DNA from: Verrucomicrobiia bacterium | GTDB lineage: Bacteria > Verrucomicrobiota > Verrucomicrobiia > Verrucomicrobiales > DEV007 | Assembly (NCBI GenBank): GCA_020439995.1 | Contig: JAGROY010000137.1 | Span: 1-64,000, forward strand | Direction: 5' to 3' | Length of the DNA: 64,000 bases | In this document: positions 1-7,966 of the stretch, in pieces | Numbering within the stretch: the stretch's first letter is position 1 | Layout: every line of letters begins with the position of its first letter | Position numbers and translations under genes: made by a program | The notes under the pieces: generated by a model | Database searches by the model: none | What the model was told of the DNA's origin: nothing | Seen by the model: only the letters and a program-made list of their open reading frames with translations

Positions 1-1354
1 TCCCTGATTCTATGAGAGGATACGATAGAACCTTATTCCCCACTCGGCCTCCGCCCGTGCCCAGGTCACCATTGTAAACCACTGAGCCAGCAACTTCGAA
101 TCCTGCAACCTGAGTGACCACTTGAGTCTCTGCAATTGCCTGCCCTAGCGAGTTCGTTGCAAGTAGGCGATAGATGCCTGCATCGAAATTCTGGTAGTCT
201 GTAATTTCCAGTCGATTGGTGTTCACTCCAGTGATACGTCCGCCGTCCCCCAGCTCATCTTCATTCAGTTGCCACTCAAGAGTTAATGGCTCTGATCCAG
301 AAACCTCTGCTTCGATGACCAGCGTGTCGCCAAGAGCTACAGAGATGACGGGGGTCGGCTCAGTGATAAAGATTGGCTGCTCAGAAAGGGTGATTTCTAC
401 CCCAGCCAGATCTCCCTCCACATCCACCAGCTCGGCGCTGCCGGAGGGTTCGGTGCGATCGGCGACGCCATTTCCGTTTACATCGATGAAGGCGAACACC
501 CGGTATTCCTCGCCATTGGGGACATCGGAAAAGCTATAAGCCCCCACTGCTCCGGGTTGGATTGTGAGGGTACCGCCACCAAGCCCGGGCACTTCGGCTG
601 GCGGAAAAGTAGCATCTCCTTCTGCAAATCCGTCATAGTTATTGTCCGTGCTGTCATCCGCATTTTCGCCATCGAATGTCCAAAGTCCTACCAGCCCCTC
701 TTCAGAGCCTTGCAGGACTTCGAACCAGCTGGACGTGACTTCCTCGTCCGTGAGAGCGCGGTTCCAAATGGCAACTTCATCGATCATTCCAGAGCTGAAC
801 TCGCCAGATCCATTGATTGATCCAATGTATGTCGCTGCCGCATGATCCGGAATAGGTGCATCTACGCTGTCCCTTGCCTCCACTAATTGACCATCGAGAT
901 AACTGCGGAAGCCACCAACCGTGCCCTGCTTCCAGGTCATGGTCAGTTGGTGCCAGTTGCCATCCGTAACATTATCACCTGCAGAAATTCCCTGTGTGCC
1001 ACCATCCTGGGACAGAATATGCAGCCCGTTCCATCCTGCGACAATCCATCCTCCCGATTGCTGGCGGACGGCTGACTGAAACGAGCTCCCTTTAAACCAG
1101 TACTGCACCGTGATTTCTGATCCTGAGAGATTCGTCAGCGTATCGACTACGACGTAGTCGCCGTCGCCGTCTAATTGGAGTGCTCTATTCCCGGGCTTTG
1201 ATTGCCAGGTTTGCACCGTCAGTGCCCCTTCCTGAGCCCCATCGTAAACGACGCTTCCTGAGATGCTGCCTGCGGCGGCCTGGTCAGGAGCGCCTGCAAT
1301 GAAGGAAAGTGCTGCGGCCAGCGTGAGATATCGAAACGGTTGGGGGCTTTTCAT
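1..1354 (-). CDS. Exported LamG/Ig-like surface protein (partial, C-terminus outside window)
   Basis: This open frame is not closed: it starts at the ATG at 1354 and runs off the left edge without a stop, giving about 451 visible residues. Residues 1-28 look like a signal peptide (basic start, hydrophobic Ala/Leu core, AAAG end). Residues about 57-235 read as a concanavalin-like LamG domain, with the DGDGDYV beginning, WHQLTMTW, YLDGQLV and the IDEVAIWNRAL ending that are typical of it. A short module containing DVNGNGVADR, a calcium-loop-like motif, follows. From about residue 330 there is an immunoglobulin-like segment ending in GIYRLLATNSLG. Such proteins are usually exported, adhesive or carbohydrate-binding in Verrucomicrobiota. 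The role is inferred, and the missing C-terminus may hold a PEP-CTERM or other sorting signal. Confidence 0.8.
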   Translation of the reverse strand, partial: MKSPQPFRYLTLAAALSFIAGAPDQAAAGSISGSVVYDGAQEGALTVQTWQSKPGNRALQLDGDGDYVVVDTLTNLSGSEITVQYWFKGSSFQSAVRQQSGGWIVAGWNGLHILSQDGGTQGISAGDNVTDGNWHQLTMTWKQGTVGGFRSYLDGQLVEARDSVDAPIPDHAAATYIGSINGSGEFSSGMIDEVAIWNRALTDEEVTSSWFEVLQGSEEGLVGLWTFDGENADDSTDNNYDGFAEGDATFPPAEVPGLGGGTLTIQPGAVGAYSFSDVPNGEEYRVFAFIDVNGNGVADRTEPSGSAELVDVEGDLAGVEITLSEQPIFITEPTPVISVALGDTLVIEAEVSGSEPLTLEWQLNEDELGDGGRITGVNTNRLEITDYQNFDAGIYRLLATNSLGQAIAETQVVTQVAGFEVAGSVVYNGDLGTGGGRVGNKVLSYPLIESG

Positions 1355-1496
1355 GTAGAGATCGCAAGTTGAAGGCCGGACAGTCCCAGATTCGCTACCT
1401 TTTGTCTAGCCCTCAATGCGGGACATCGTGGGGTGGGATGATTGAGCCGAGCTGAGGGGCAAAATGATCTGTTGCTTTGTTACCGCCAAAGTGGAT

Positions 1497-2246
1497 TCAG
1501 TCTGTATCATCGTCATCCGTCGGGCTGAGCAGCCTGTCGAGCATCCTCTTGCGGTTATTGAGAAAACGTCGGGTGAGGTCGACGTGTTGGGTCTCTTGGT
1601 ATTCAACCCGTTCGATTCCGTTTTCCGAGAGCTGGTAGATCCATGCATCTGGATATGCCATGATGATTGGCGAGTGTGTGGCGATGATGAATTGGGAGTC
1701 CGATTCAACGAGGTCGTGCAAGCGTACTAGAAAGGTGAGCTGGCGTGCGGGAGAGAGGGCGGCTTCGGGCTCGTCGAGCAAGTAGAGGCCGTGTTCCCCG
1801 AAGCGGTTGAGGAAGAGCGACAGGAAAGATTCGCCATGGGATTGTTCGAGAAGCGATTTGCCGCCGTAGTTGAAGTAGCCGGTGGCGGAGAAGGGATCGT
1901 TCTCCATCTCGTCCATGTGTGCGGCAAAGTTGAAGAAACTTTCCGCCCGAAGGAAGAATCCATCGAGCGGCCGGTGCAATCGTGAGATTCTGACGTAGCG
2001 GGCGAGTTCCGTCTGGTATTCACGAAGATTCGGGCTGCGGGAGCGGTTTCCACTTTGATCGTCAAATCCCCATTTGTCGGCGATCGCTTCCAGAATCGTC
2101 GATTTGCCGGTGCCGTTCTCGCCCACCAGGAACGTGACTTTGGGATGCAGCTTCAGCCCCGAGCGAAGCTGCTGGATGCTGGTTAACTCAAACGGAAACC
2201 CGGAATCCGGGGCATCAACGACTTCGATGGAACTGAGAAAAGGCAC
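1497..2246 (-). CDS. AAA/ABC-type ATPase (AAA_21/RecF-like family)
   Basis: A 249-residue soluble ATPase. It has a Walker A motif GENGTGKST at residues 42-50, an ABC-signature-like stretch QSHGES near residue 136, Walker B LYLLDEPEAALSP and an H-loop-like IIATHSP. There is no membrane segment and no permease gene beside it, so it is not a classical transporter subunit. It resembles the single-domain SMC/RecF/OLD-type ATPases annotated as AAA family ATPase. These bind and hydrolyse ATP, but their partner is often unknown. The neighbours (LamG protein, truncated hemoglobin) give no functional clue, and no nuclease or TOPRIM domain is fused or adjacent. The tail is acidic (TDDDDTD). Confidence 0.85.
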   Translation of the reverse strand: MPFLSSIEVVDAPDSGFPFELTSIQQLRSGLKLHPKVTFLVGENGTGKSTILEAIADKWGFDDQSGNRSRSPNLREYQTELARYVRISRLHRPLDGFFLRAESFFNFAAHMDEMENDPFSATGYFNYGGKSLLEQSHGESFLSLFLNRFGEHGLYLLDEPEAALSPARQLTFLVRLHDLVESDSQFIIATHSPIIMAYPDAWIYQLSENGIERVEYQETQHVDLTRRFLNNRKRMLDRLLSPTDDDDTD

Positions 2247-2316
2247 GCGTCTGGAACGTCAGCGCATTTTTCAGCGATGCCAATCTTTAGTTGCCGCCGT
2301 GTAGGAGCACTCATCC

Positions 2317-2718
2317 TTATCCATCCATCCCGCCGCCAGCACCCACGATTTCGTCCACATAGGTATTAATCCTGCTGATGATCTCGCGGTGATCGTCGTC
2401 GCTCAGATTAAAGCTCACCAGCGTGGCATCGAGCAACTCGACGTACCGCTGGAAATGGCGGGGCTTGATCCCCAATCCGTGGTGAACATAACTCAAAGGC
2501 CGACCGGAGTAGCTGCTCTCACCGCCGAGGGCAACGGTGAAGAATTCCTTCTGCATGCTGCGCAGTTTTTCTATGGATGTGTTCTTAAAGAAGGGCGCAA
2601 GTTCCTCGTCCTCGATCACTCTCGTGTAGAAGCCATCTATCAGACCGTCGATCGCTTGTTTGCCTCCAATCCTCTCGTAAAGAGTTTGTTCGTTGTGATC
2701 ATCACATGATTCGTTCAT
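2317..2718 (-). CDS. Truncated (2/2) hemoglobin
   Basis: A 133-residue protein of the truncated hemoglobin family, close to the usual 115-135 residues. It shows the family start LYERIGGKQAIDGLIDGFYTRV, the B/E-helix segment around FFKNTSIEKLRSMQKEFF, and the haem-binding HHGLGI segment, in which one histidine should be the proximal ligand. A second His follows in KPRHFQRYVELL. Members bind O2 or NO and are often used for NO detoxification. The gene stands alone: the upstream lipoprotein lies 174 bp away and the ATPase follows 70 bp downstream on the same strand. A small hairpin lies immediately upstream of the start codon (listed separately). Confidence 0.9.
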   Translation of the reverse strand: MNESCDDHNEQTLYERIGGKQAIDGLIDGFYTRVIEDEELAPFFKNTSIEKLRSMQKEFFTVALGGESSYSGRPLSYVHHGLGIKPRHFQRYVELLDATLVSFNLSDDDHREIISRINTYVDEIVGAGGGMDG

Positions 2719-2740
2719 CCGCTCACCCTAGCGGTTTTTT
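2719..2740 (-). promoter_or_regulatory. Hairpin abutting the truncated hemoglobin start codon
   Basis: Read on the minus strand, a 5-bp inverted repeat (CCGCT / AGCGG at 2719-2723 and 2730-2734) ends directly before the ATG at 2718. Its loop holds AGGGTG, the only Shine-Dalgarno-like sequence available. A ribosome would have to open the hairpin. On the plus strand the same stem is followed by six T residues and resembles a weak terminator, but no plus-strand gene lies upstream to need one. Either role is inferred from sequence only. Confidence 0.3.
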
Positions 2741-2892
2741 CATTGAATACTTCGCATGGATTGGACGGGATTGTGCGTTTCTTCTGGAGGAGGGAGGAAT
2801 CTACTAAAGATCTCGAGCCCATGTTGCGGCCGTCTTAAAGTTCCACAGCCTCGTGTCAATGGATGTCGGTGGGGCTGAGCGGTAGGAGAGCA

Positions 2893-3726
2893 CTATTCGC
2901 TGATCTGGCCACTCCCGATGATGGCTCCCATGCGAGTGATTACGAACTTGTCACCGGCGGTGACTTCTATTGGGTTTTCGAGTTTCAGGACGGCTGGGCT
3001 GGAGGTGCCCGTGTTGATGGTGGCTTCCACTTCGAACACGGCTTTGGAGTGTCCCCCGGGGAATACAACATCCAGCTTTTTTCCATTCTTGATGGATTGG
3101 AGTGCGTGGGGAGCGGGAGATTCTGTGCCTTTTGGAAGGGTGATGACGGCTTTGAGAGAGTCGTTGGATTTGCGCGCGGGCACAGTGCGGGGAGTGGCTT
3201 TTCCAGCAAGGGTAAGGACGGCCTCCCATCCTTTGGTTGCAAAGTCTCCTTCAGCGTCAGCGGAGTCGGTAGCGACGATCAATCCTTTTACTCCAAACAT
3301 CGCCCCAACCTCCTGAATTTCTTTTTCCTTCTCTTTTAGCCAAGCGCCGCTGTCAAAATTGGAGTCGGCGCTCCCATCGCCAACAGTGTCTGCGTCAGTC
3401 AGCACCACAATGGTGGTGGAAGGCTGGAGCAATCCAGCAATCGATATCTGTTCTTTGTCAAGTGGACGCAATCCTTTTGCACCCACCGTGATGACCAGCG
3501 CATCTGCAGCTGCGGCAGCCGGAAAGCGTTCCGGCAAAGGGTGAGGAGCAATCGTGGCGGTGCCCAGTTTGGCAGAGGAAAGGCCGGAATCCGGGGGCGT
3601 TAGGGTTACAATTTTAACGGGTACTGTAGAGTTGCTGCTGCCTGTGACATTTTCTGAATCGGAATTAGAGCAGGACACCAACAAAACTGAAGCGATCAGA
3701 AAGGGGAGGGATAGGATAAATTTCAT
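2893..3726 (-). CDS. Lipoprotein derived from elongation factor Tu (degenerate GTPase)
   Basis: A 277-residue lipoprotein: residues 1-18 are a signal peptide and LLVSC places the lipidated Cys at 19. Residues about 72-180 follow the second half of the EF-Tu GTPase domain. They include a strand and loop like the one before NKxD (here TDAD at 110-113 instead of N-K-x-D), the SA dipeptide (155-156), EGD (159-161), WEA (167-169) and LAG (173-175), in EF-Tu order and spacing. IKNGKKLDVV (212-221) resembles EF-Tu domain 2. Residues 251-275 resemble the end of domain 3 (NPI, then G, F.I, and G...GSG). The P-loop and switch regions are absent and NKxD is altered, so GTP binding and translation factor activity are not expected. 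It is the last gene of a three-gene exported-protein run. Its function is unknown, and a surface or periplasmic role is inferred. Confidence 0.75.
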   Translation of the reverse strand: MKFILSLPFLIASVLLVSCSNSDSENVTGSSNSTVPVKIVTLTPPDSGLSSAKLGTATIAPHPLPERFPAAAAADALVITVGAKGLRPLDKEQISIAGLLQPSTTIVVLTDADTVGDGSADSNFDSGAWLKEKEKEIQEVGAMFGVKGLIVATDSADAEGDFATKGWEAVLTLAGKATPRTVPARKSNDSLKAVITLPKGTESPAPHALQSIKNGKKLDVVFPGGHSKAVFEVEATINTGTSSPAVLKLENPIEVTAGDKFVITRMGAIIGSGQISE

Positions 3727-3782
3727 GACAGGTTGGTTAACTGGTTCTGGTTTGAAAGGTGTGAATAGGAGAATTTCGATTT

Positions 3783-5216
3783 TCAGGGGAGGAGCGTCAT
3801 TTGTATGTTAGATGCTGATTTTGACTGGGATGAGATTAAGAGCATGTAGTCGCTTGCAAAGGGGATCAGGTTTGCCGAAAATTCCCTGGGTTCACCGGGC
3901 TTCACCTCGGTGCGGACGAATCCTTTTACCTTCAGGGAATCATCGCGGAAGGGTTCTCTTACTGGCCGGTCAACGAACTGACGCGCCTGTTGCCAGAAAT
4001 CCAGTTCGACAGGGCTGAATATGAAGAATCCTCCAGACTCAACGCGAACCATTCCTTGAATCATTACCGTCTGATATTGATGAAGGAGGTCTTTGGAGCT
4101 GGCGATTGGAAGCCGAACCATGCCGCGTAATTCTCCAACTTCAATGCGGCCAGTAATCTCGGCATTGCTATGAGTGCTGAAGGATCTCTTCGTCTGCCTG
4201 CTGACAGAATGAACTTTTCCTCGCGATTGGTCATTCAGAGTTTCGACAAAGGAACTGCTCTCAATGAAGTTGTGGAGCATTGAACGCGCGGTTGATTCCT
4301 GAATTTCTGCATCACTGTACCTGCCGTCAATCTTGCTCAATAGTTCCGCAGGAATCTCCTCATCTGCCTCGGCAGGTCGGTAAATGATTTCTTTGAGGCT
4401 AGTCCATGCAAGCAGAGGTGAAAGGTCGTCCACTTTATTATCACTGATGTTCAAAGAGGTTACCGAGGAACTAACCTCCAGTCGATCGAGGTCTGTCAGT
4501 ACATTGTTACTGAGGTCAACGGACGTCAGTTTCGACAAACGATCGATTCCATCCAGGGCTGTCAGCTGATTGCTCTTCAGAACCAGTGTTTCGAGATTTG
4601 GTAGCTGCTCCAATCCGCTTATCTTTTTGATATGGTTGTGACTGAGAACCAGAGTTTTGAGATTAGACAACATGCCCGGAATTGTCACCGTTTCGAGTTG
4701 ATGCCGCTCGACGGACAAACTTTGCAGCCCGCTCAAACTCATCACTGGGGCGAAGTCGCGAATCTCAGTCGAGATAATCTTTGCAGATTGCAGGCTTTTG
4801 CACGATTCGATTCCGTGCAGTGAATTCAAATCCCCGTAAGCAAGCTGGATAGTCGTCAGGCCTGGCGGACAATGTGCCAAGTTCACGATCTGCATCTTTC
4901 TCAGGTTCAGGTCGACTAGCGCATCCATCTGGGATAGTGCTTCCAGGCTGCGCACTCCCGTGGCTCTGATTGAATGCACACGCTTATCTCTCACCAGCAC
5001 TGATTGGTCACTGCGATGCCCGTTTTCCGCTTCCACGGAGAAGTTTTTTGGATCAAAGGCGTTGGCTTGTAGCCATTGTTTGAGTGCAATGGCATCAGCT
5101 GAGTGTAATTTACCGGACTCCTTCATCCAGTGGTCCAGGTTATTCCGCTTCTGGCAGGAAAACAGCAGCGTTACCCCTGAGATACAAAATAGGATGATAA
5201 TCAGTTCTTTAAGCAT
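3783..5216 (-). CDS. Leucine-rich-repeat lipoprotein
   Basis: A 477-residue lipoprotein with signal peptide 1-20 and lipobox LLFSC (Cys21). Residues about 85-270 contain seven to nine leucine-rich repeats of roughly 20-22 residues, with patterns such as LKTLVLSHNHIKKISGLEQL, LETLVLKSNQLTALDGIDRL and LTSVDLSNNVLTDLDRL. This is the internalin/SDS22-like class with an L-x-x-L-x-L-x-x-N core. The C-terminal 200 residues have no repeats and form an unrecognised domain. LRR domains bind proteins or glycans, but the ligand is unknown. The start is 9 bp after the stop of the upstream propeller-like gene and the stop is 56 bp before the EF-Tu-like lipoprotein, so the three are probably co-transcribed. 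Confidence 0.85.
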   Translation of the reverse strand: MLKELIIILFCISGVTLLFSCQKRNNLDHWMKESGKLHSADAIALKQWLQANAFDPKNFSVEAENGHRSDQSVLVRDKRVHSIRATGVRSLEALSQMDALVDLNLRKMQIVNLAHCPPGLTTIQLAYGDLNSLHGIESCKSLQSAKIISTEIRDFAPVMSLSGLQSLSVERHQLETVTIPGMLSNLKTLVLSHNHIKKISGLEQLPNLETLVLKSNQLTALDGIDRLSKLTSVDLSNNVLTDLDRLEVSSSVTSLNISDNKVDDLSPLLAWTSLKEIIYRPAEADEEIPAELLSKIDGRYSDAEIQESTARSMLHNFIESSSFVETLNDQSRGKVHSVSRQTKRSFSTHSNAEITGRIEVGELRGMVRLPIASSKDLLHQYQTVMIQGMVRVESGGFFIFSPVELDFWQQARQFVDRPVREPFRDDSLKVKGFVRTEVKPGEPREFSANLIPFASDYMLLISSQSKSASNIQMTLLP

Positions 5217-5225
5217 GTTGCCAAG

Positions 5226-7013
5226 TTACTTTGATTCGATCCGGATCCGGAAGTGAGCGTTGCGGGGTGGGGAGGTATCTGGCCAGCGATAGGTGACAAA
5301 TTCCCAACCGGGCCGCAGGAAATTTGGAAAGGTTCTGTCCTCGACGATCTGACCATTGCCACTGCTCCAGGATTGAAGGTCAGTGCTCACTTCAGGGATA
5401 CATCGAAGTCCTTCGAAATTTTCATAACTGCCGTCGGCGTAGCGCTTCGCATTGGTGCGTCGTTGAAAGGTGAATGCGGGAACTTCCTTTCTTACGAGGA
5501 ATGGCAACGTTCCAGCAAATACCGTTCCTTTGTCAGGGAAGGTCCTCCATTTAGAATAATCGCTCGGGTCACTGTCACTTGCTCCCATCGCCTCTTCGAG
5601 AAGAATAGATGCTCCATCTCGATCCAGATCGTCAGAATCAGGCACGCTCACTGCCAAAACCATTTCCACGGTATCTGTTGATTCATTTCTGCGCCCAAAA
5701 AGCATGCCAAATCGCCCTTCCGAAGTTGCTGCGATCTTCACCAGGCGAGAAGGGTTTCCGAGGAAGTAGTCGGCGTCAGCGGAGTCTAGAGGCAGTGGCT
5801 GCGAAGGCGGAAGATAGAATCCTTCATTTCTGGTGATCGTTGCTGCAGCGTTTACTTGTATAAATGACTGTCGAGCGAAAGCGACATGTGATCGTTCACT
5901 GTCACTGCCAGGCGGAGCAACAAAGCTGACGTCGCTCAAGGCACTATCCTCGCCTTCGCAGCCAACGGGCCCTACTCCAAGATCAATTACGAACACCCCA
6001 GTCCCTGCGTATGAACCTTTGGAGATCGATGCGGATTTCTCAATGCAATTCGAAATGGTTTCCTTGAACCAGAAAACCGGGGCCTGCCCGCCCAGTTTTG
6101 TATAGGCGCTACCGCCCTTGCCGTAACCAACTTCGATCAGCCCGGGGGAGCTGCTGAATGTTCGCAAGCTAATGGTCGGGGTAAAGTCACGAAGACTGTC
6201 TGATCGATCGATCATTGAGATCGGCCAATCGCCTGCATCGGACAGGGTGCCTTGTTGTAAGATAATGCGATTTCCGTTCTGGCCATCATCCGCGACATAG
6301 CCAACGGCAGCGCCTTCCCGCGGTCGGTCATTGGTGAAAACAACTGCTGGTGTGCATCTTGCGTGAGGTGTGGTGCCGAGTTTCCGTGTGCCCCAGGTGC
6401 TCGCGGTTGAGTTGGCGTCGCTGCTTTCGGCGTAGATCACCTCAAACGCTCCCGGAGTGTCGATCGCCTTGTCGGTCCTTGAAAGGTAGACCAAGGCAAC
6501 GCGCGGCTCACGCACCGTTCCACCCCCGACTATGGACACTTGAGCGATGCCTTTGCCGTTCTGGAACAGAGTCGTTCCTCGAAAGCTGCCATTTCTGGGC
6601 CGCGCAGTGTAACTTACGTTGCTGCCTTTTGAGACAAACACCACGTGCACCGTGCCCCGGGCGTCAACTGCGATACTGGGAGGCGCCACTAGACTGTCGC
6701 TTGAAGTTGCGATCTGCACTGGCTCGTTCAAACCACTGGCACGAGACCAGCTTCGATAGAAAACTGCGCCGGAATCCAATCGCCAATAGGTCATGTGAAA
6801 ATCGCCATCCGGACCGGCTGCGATATCTCCCTGCTGTCCTGGGATGTTGGGATCCCAGTCATTTTCGGCCTGAACGATGGGAATCATCGTCAACCGAGGA
6901 GACGCCTCGGCGAGAGAGGCGAGTATTAGCAGGCCGCAGATGCCAACACTTGCAAGTATGGAGATTGAGATCTTCGATTCCGTGTTCGTCATTGCATTTG
7001 ATTCGACTTTCAT
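5226..7013 (-). CDS. Exported BNR/sialidase-like propeller protein
   Basis: About 595 residues. The start at 7013 is chosen because GGAAAG precedes it and a clean signal peptide follows (core SISILASVGICGLLILASLAEA). An ATG at 6992 is an equally possible start. The open frame extends to 7247, but that upstream part lies in the divergent promoter region. Residues about 40-440 have repeated blocks like IAAGPDGDFHMTYW and SIAVDARGTVHVVFV, which fit BNR or similar beta-propeller blades. No catalytic RIP motif or sialidase triad is evident. After DRDGASILLEEAMG comes a C-terminal module ending CIPEVSTDLQSW...HFRIRIESK, like the sorting or C-terminal module common in secreted verrucomicrobial proteins. 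It heads the run that continues with the LRR and EF-Tu-like lipoproteins. Confidence 0.75.
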   Translation of the reverse strand: MKVESNAMTNTESKISISILASVGICGLLILASLAEASPRLTMIPIVQAENDWDPNIPGQQGDIAAGPDGDFHMTYWRLDSGAVFYRSWSRASGLNEPVQIATSSDSLVAPPSIAVDARGTVHVVFVSKGSNVSYTARPRNGSFRGTTLFQNGKGIAQVSIVGGGTVREPRVALVYLSRTDKAIDTPGAFEVIYAESSDANSTASTWGTRKLGTTPHARCTPAVVFTNDRPREGAAVGYVADDGQNGNRIILQQGTLSDAGDWPISMIDRSDSLRDFTPTISLRTFSSSPGLIEVGYGKGGSAYTKLGGQAPVFWFKETISNCIEKSASISKGSYAGTGVFVIDLGVGPVGCEGEDSALSDVSFVAPPGSDSERSHVAFARQSFIQVNAAATITRNEGFYLPPSQPLPLDSADADYFLGNPSRLVKIAATSEGRFGMLFGRRNESTDTVEMVLAVSVPDSDDLDRDGASILLEEAMGASDSDPSDYSKWRTFPDKGTVFAGTLPFLVRKEVPAFTFQRRTNAKRYADGSYENFEGLRCIPEVSTDLQSWSSGNGQIVEDRTFPNFLRPGWEFVTYRWPDTSPPRNAHFRIRIESK

Positions 7014-7095
7014 TCTTTCCGAATGGAATCCAGGCCGCTGCGTTACTGACAAAATCGTTTTTTTTTCGGGGCGGCGCTTTTTCTGAACATTCGTC

Positions 7096-7121
7096 TGTAA
7101 CCATCTCACGACGTTTTCGTT
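7096..7121 (+). promoter_or_regulatory. Candidate ECF-type promoter of the sigma/kinase operon
   Basis: TGTAACC at 7096-7102 and CGTT at 7118-7121 are separated by 15 bases. This resembles ECF-sigma promoters (AAC-containing -35, CGT-containing -10), although the spacer is a little short. It lies about 90 bp upstream of the sigma factor start used here, so autoregulation is plausible. GGGAAGG follows at 7123-7129, before in-frame ATGs at 7133 and 7139, which leaves the true start of the sigma factor open. Confidence 0.35.
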
Positions 7122-7213
7122 CGGGAAGGATGATGACGATGCTGCCATTTTCTGTAGTTCTTCTTGCCGGGAGTTGCACAGGTTGTGCTCCCCGTATACT
7201 ATCGGCATCCACG

Positions 7214-7966
7214 ATGATCGATGAATTCTCGCGCTCTCAAAAGGCACCTGATCGCCCGGGGACGGGTGTGGGATTTCCGGCGACTCGCTGGAGTCTGATT
7301 GTGGGCCTGGCCGAAGGCAGCGAAGACGAGCGCCGCGAGGCGATGGAAGAACTGTGCCGATCTTACTGGTTTCCTCTCTATGCTTTCGCCAGGCATCAGG
7401 GGCATTCGCGGCACAATGCTGAGGACTTGACTCAGGGATTCTTTGCCCACCTGCTCTCCAAAAACCGGTTGAGCTACCTACAGGGAGCAGAGGGGCGGCT
7501 GCGCACCTATCTGCTCGGCGCTATGAAGCGGTTCATCACGGATGAATGGCGCGCTGCCAGCGCGCAGAAACGTGGGGGAGGCAGGAACATTATTTCGCTC
7601 GATTCATGTGCCGCCGATGGTCGGTATCTTGAGATTGCCGATGAAGGCGGCACCCCGGAGGATATCTTTCATCAGCAATGGGTTCTCAGTCTGTTGACGA
7701 AAGCCCGCGATCGCGTGAAGCAAGCCTACTCTGCGACCGACAAGGCGCGACTGTTTGCCGCTATCGAGCCAGCGATCACTGATTCCGATAACATTGACTA
7801 TGACGCGCTATCTGTCTCACTGGACATGAGTCCGGGAGCAATCCGCACCGCTATCCATCGATTGCGCCGACGGTTTGGTGACGCCATTCGGCAGGAAATC
7901 GCCGAGACAGTGGCGGATTCGGAGGAGGCAGCGACAGAGTATCAGGAACTGTTGGCTCATGGCTGA
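7214..7966 (+). CDS. ECF-family RNA polymerase sigma factor
   Basis: About 250 residues from the ATG at 7214. The family start FPATRWSLIVGL appears near residue 20. Region 2 contains LCRSYWFPLYAFARHQG and NAEDLTQGFFAHLL, with the conserved DLTQ-F motif. Region 4 has YDALSVSLDMSPGAIRTAIHRLRRRFGDAIR, a helix-turn-helix. The long linker between them and the pairing with a kinase match the ECF subgroups of Planctomycetota and Verrucomicrobiota that lack an anti-sigma factor. In-frame ATGs at 7133 and 7139, preceded by GGGAAGG, would add an odd hydrophobic, Cys-containing N-terminus (LPFSVVLLAGSCTGC). I prefer 7214 because family members begin shortly before PATRW. The gene overlaps the downstream kinase gene by 8 bp, so the two are translationally coupled. 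Confidence 0.9.
   Translation: MIDEFSRSQKAPDRPGTGVGFPATRWSLIVGLAEGSEDERREAMEELCRSYWFPLYAFARHQGHSRHNAEDLTQGFFAHLLSKNRLSYLQGAEGRLRTYLLGAMKRFITDEWRAASAQKRGGGRNIISLDSCAADGRYLEIADEGGTPEDIFHQQWVLSLLTKARDRVKQAYSATDKARLFAAIEPAITDSDNIDYDALSVSLDMSPGAIRTAIHRLRRRFGDAIRQEIAETVADSEEAATEYQELLAHG

Noticed and set aside
6350-7213. Upstream extension of the sigma factor frame by 288 codons
   Set aside because: It is antisense to the propeller-like gene and very Arg/Ser/Cys-rich; the family start lies near 7214.
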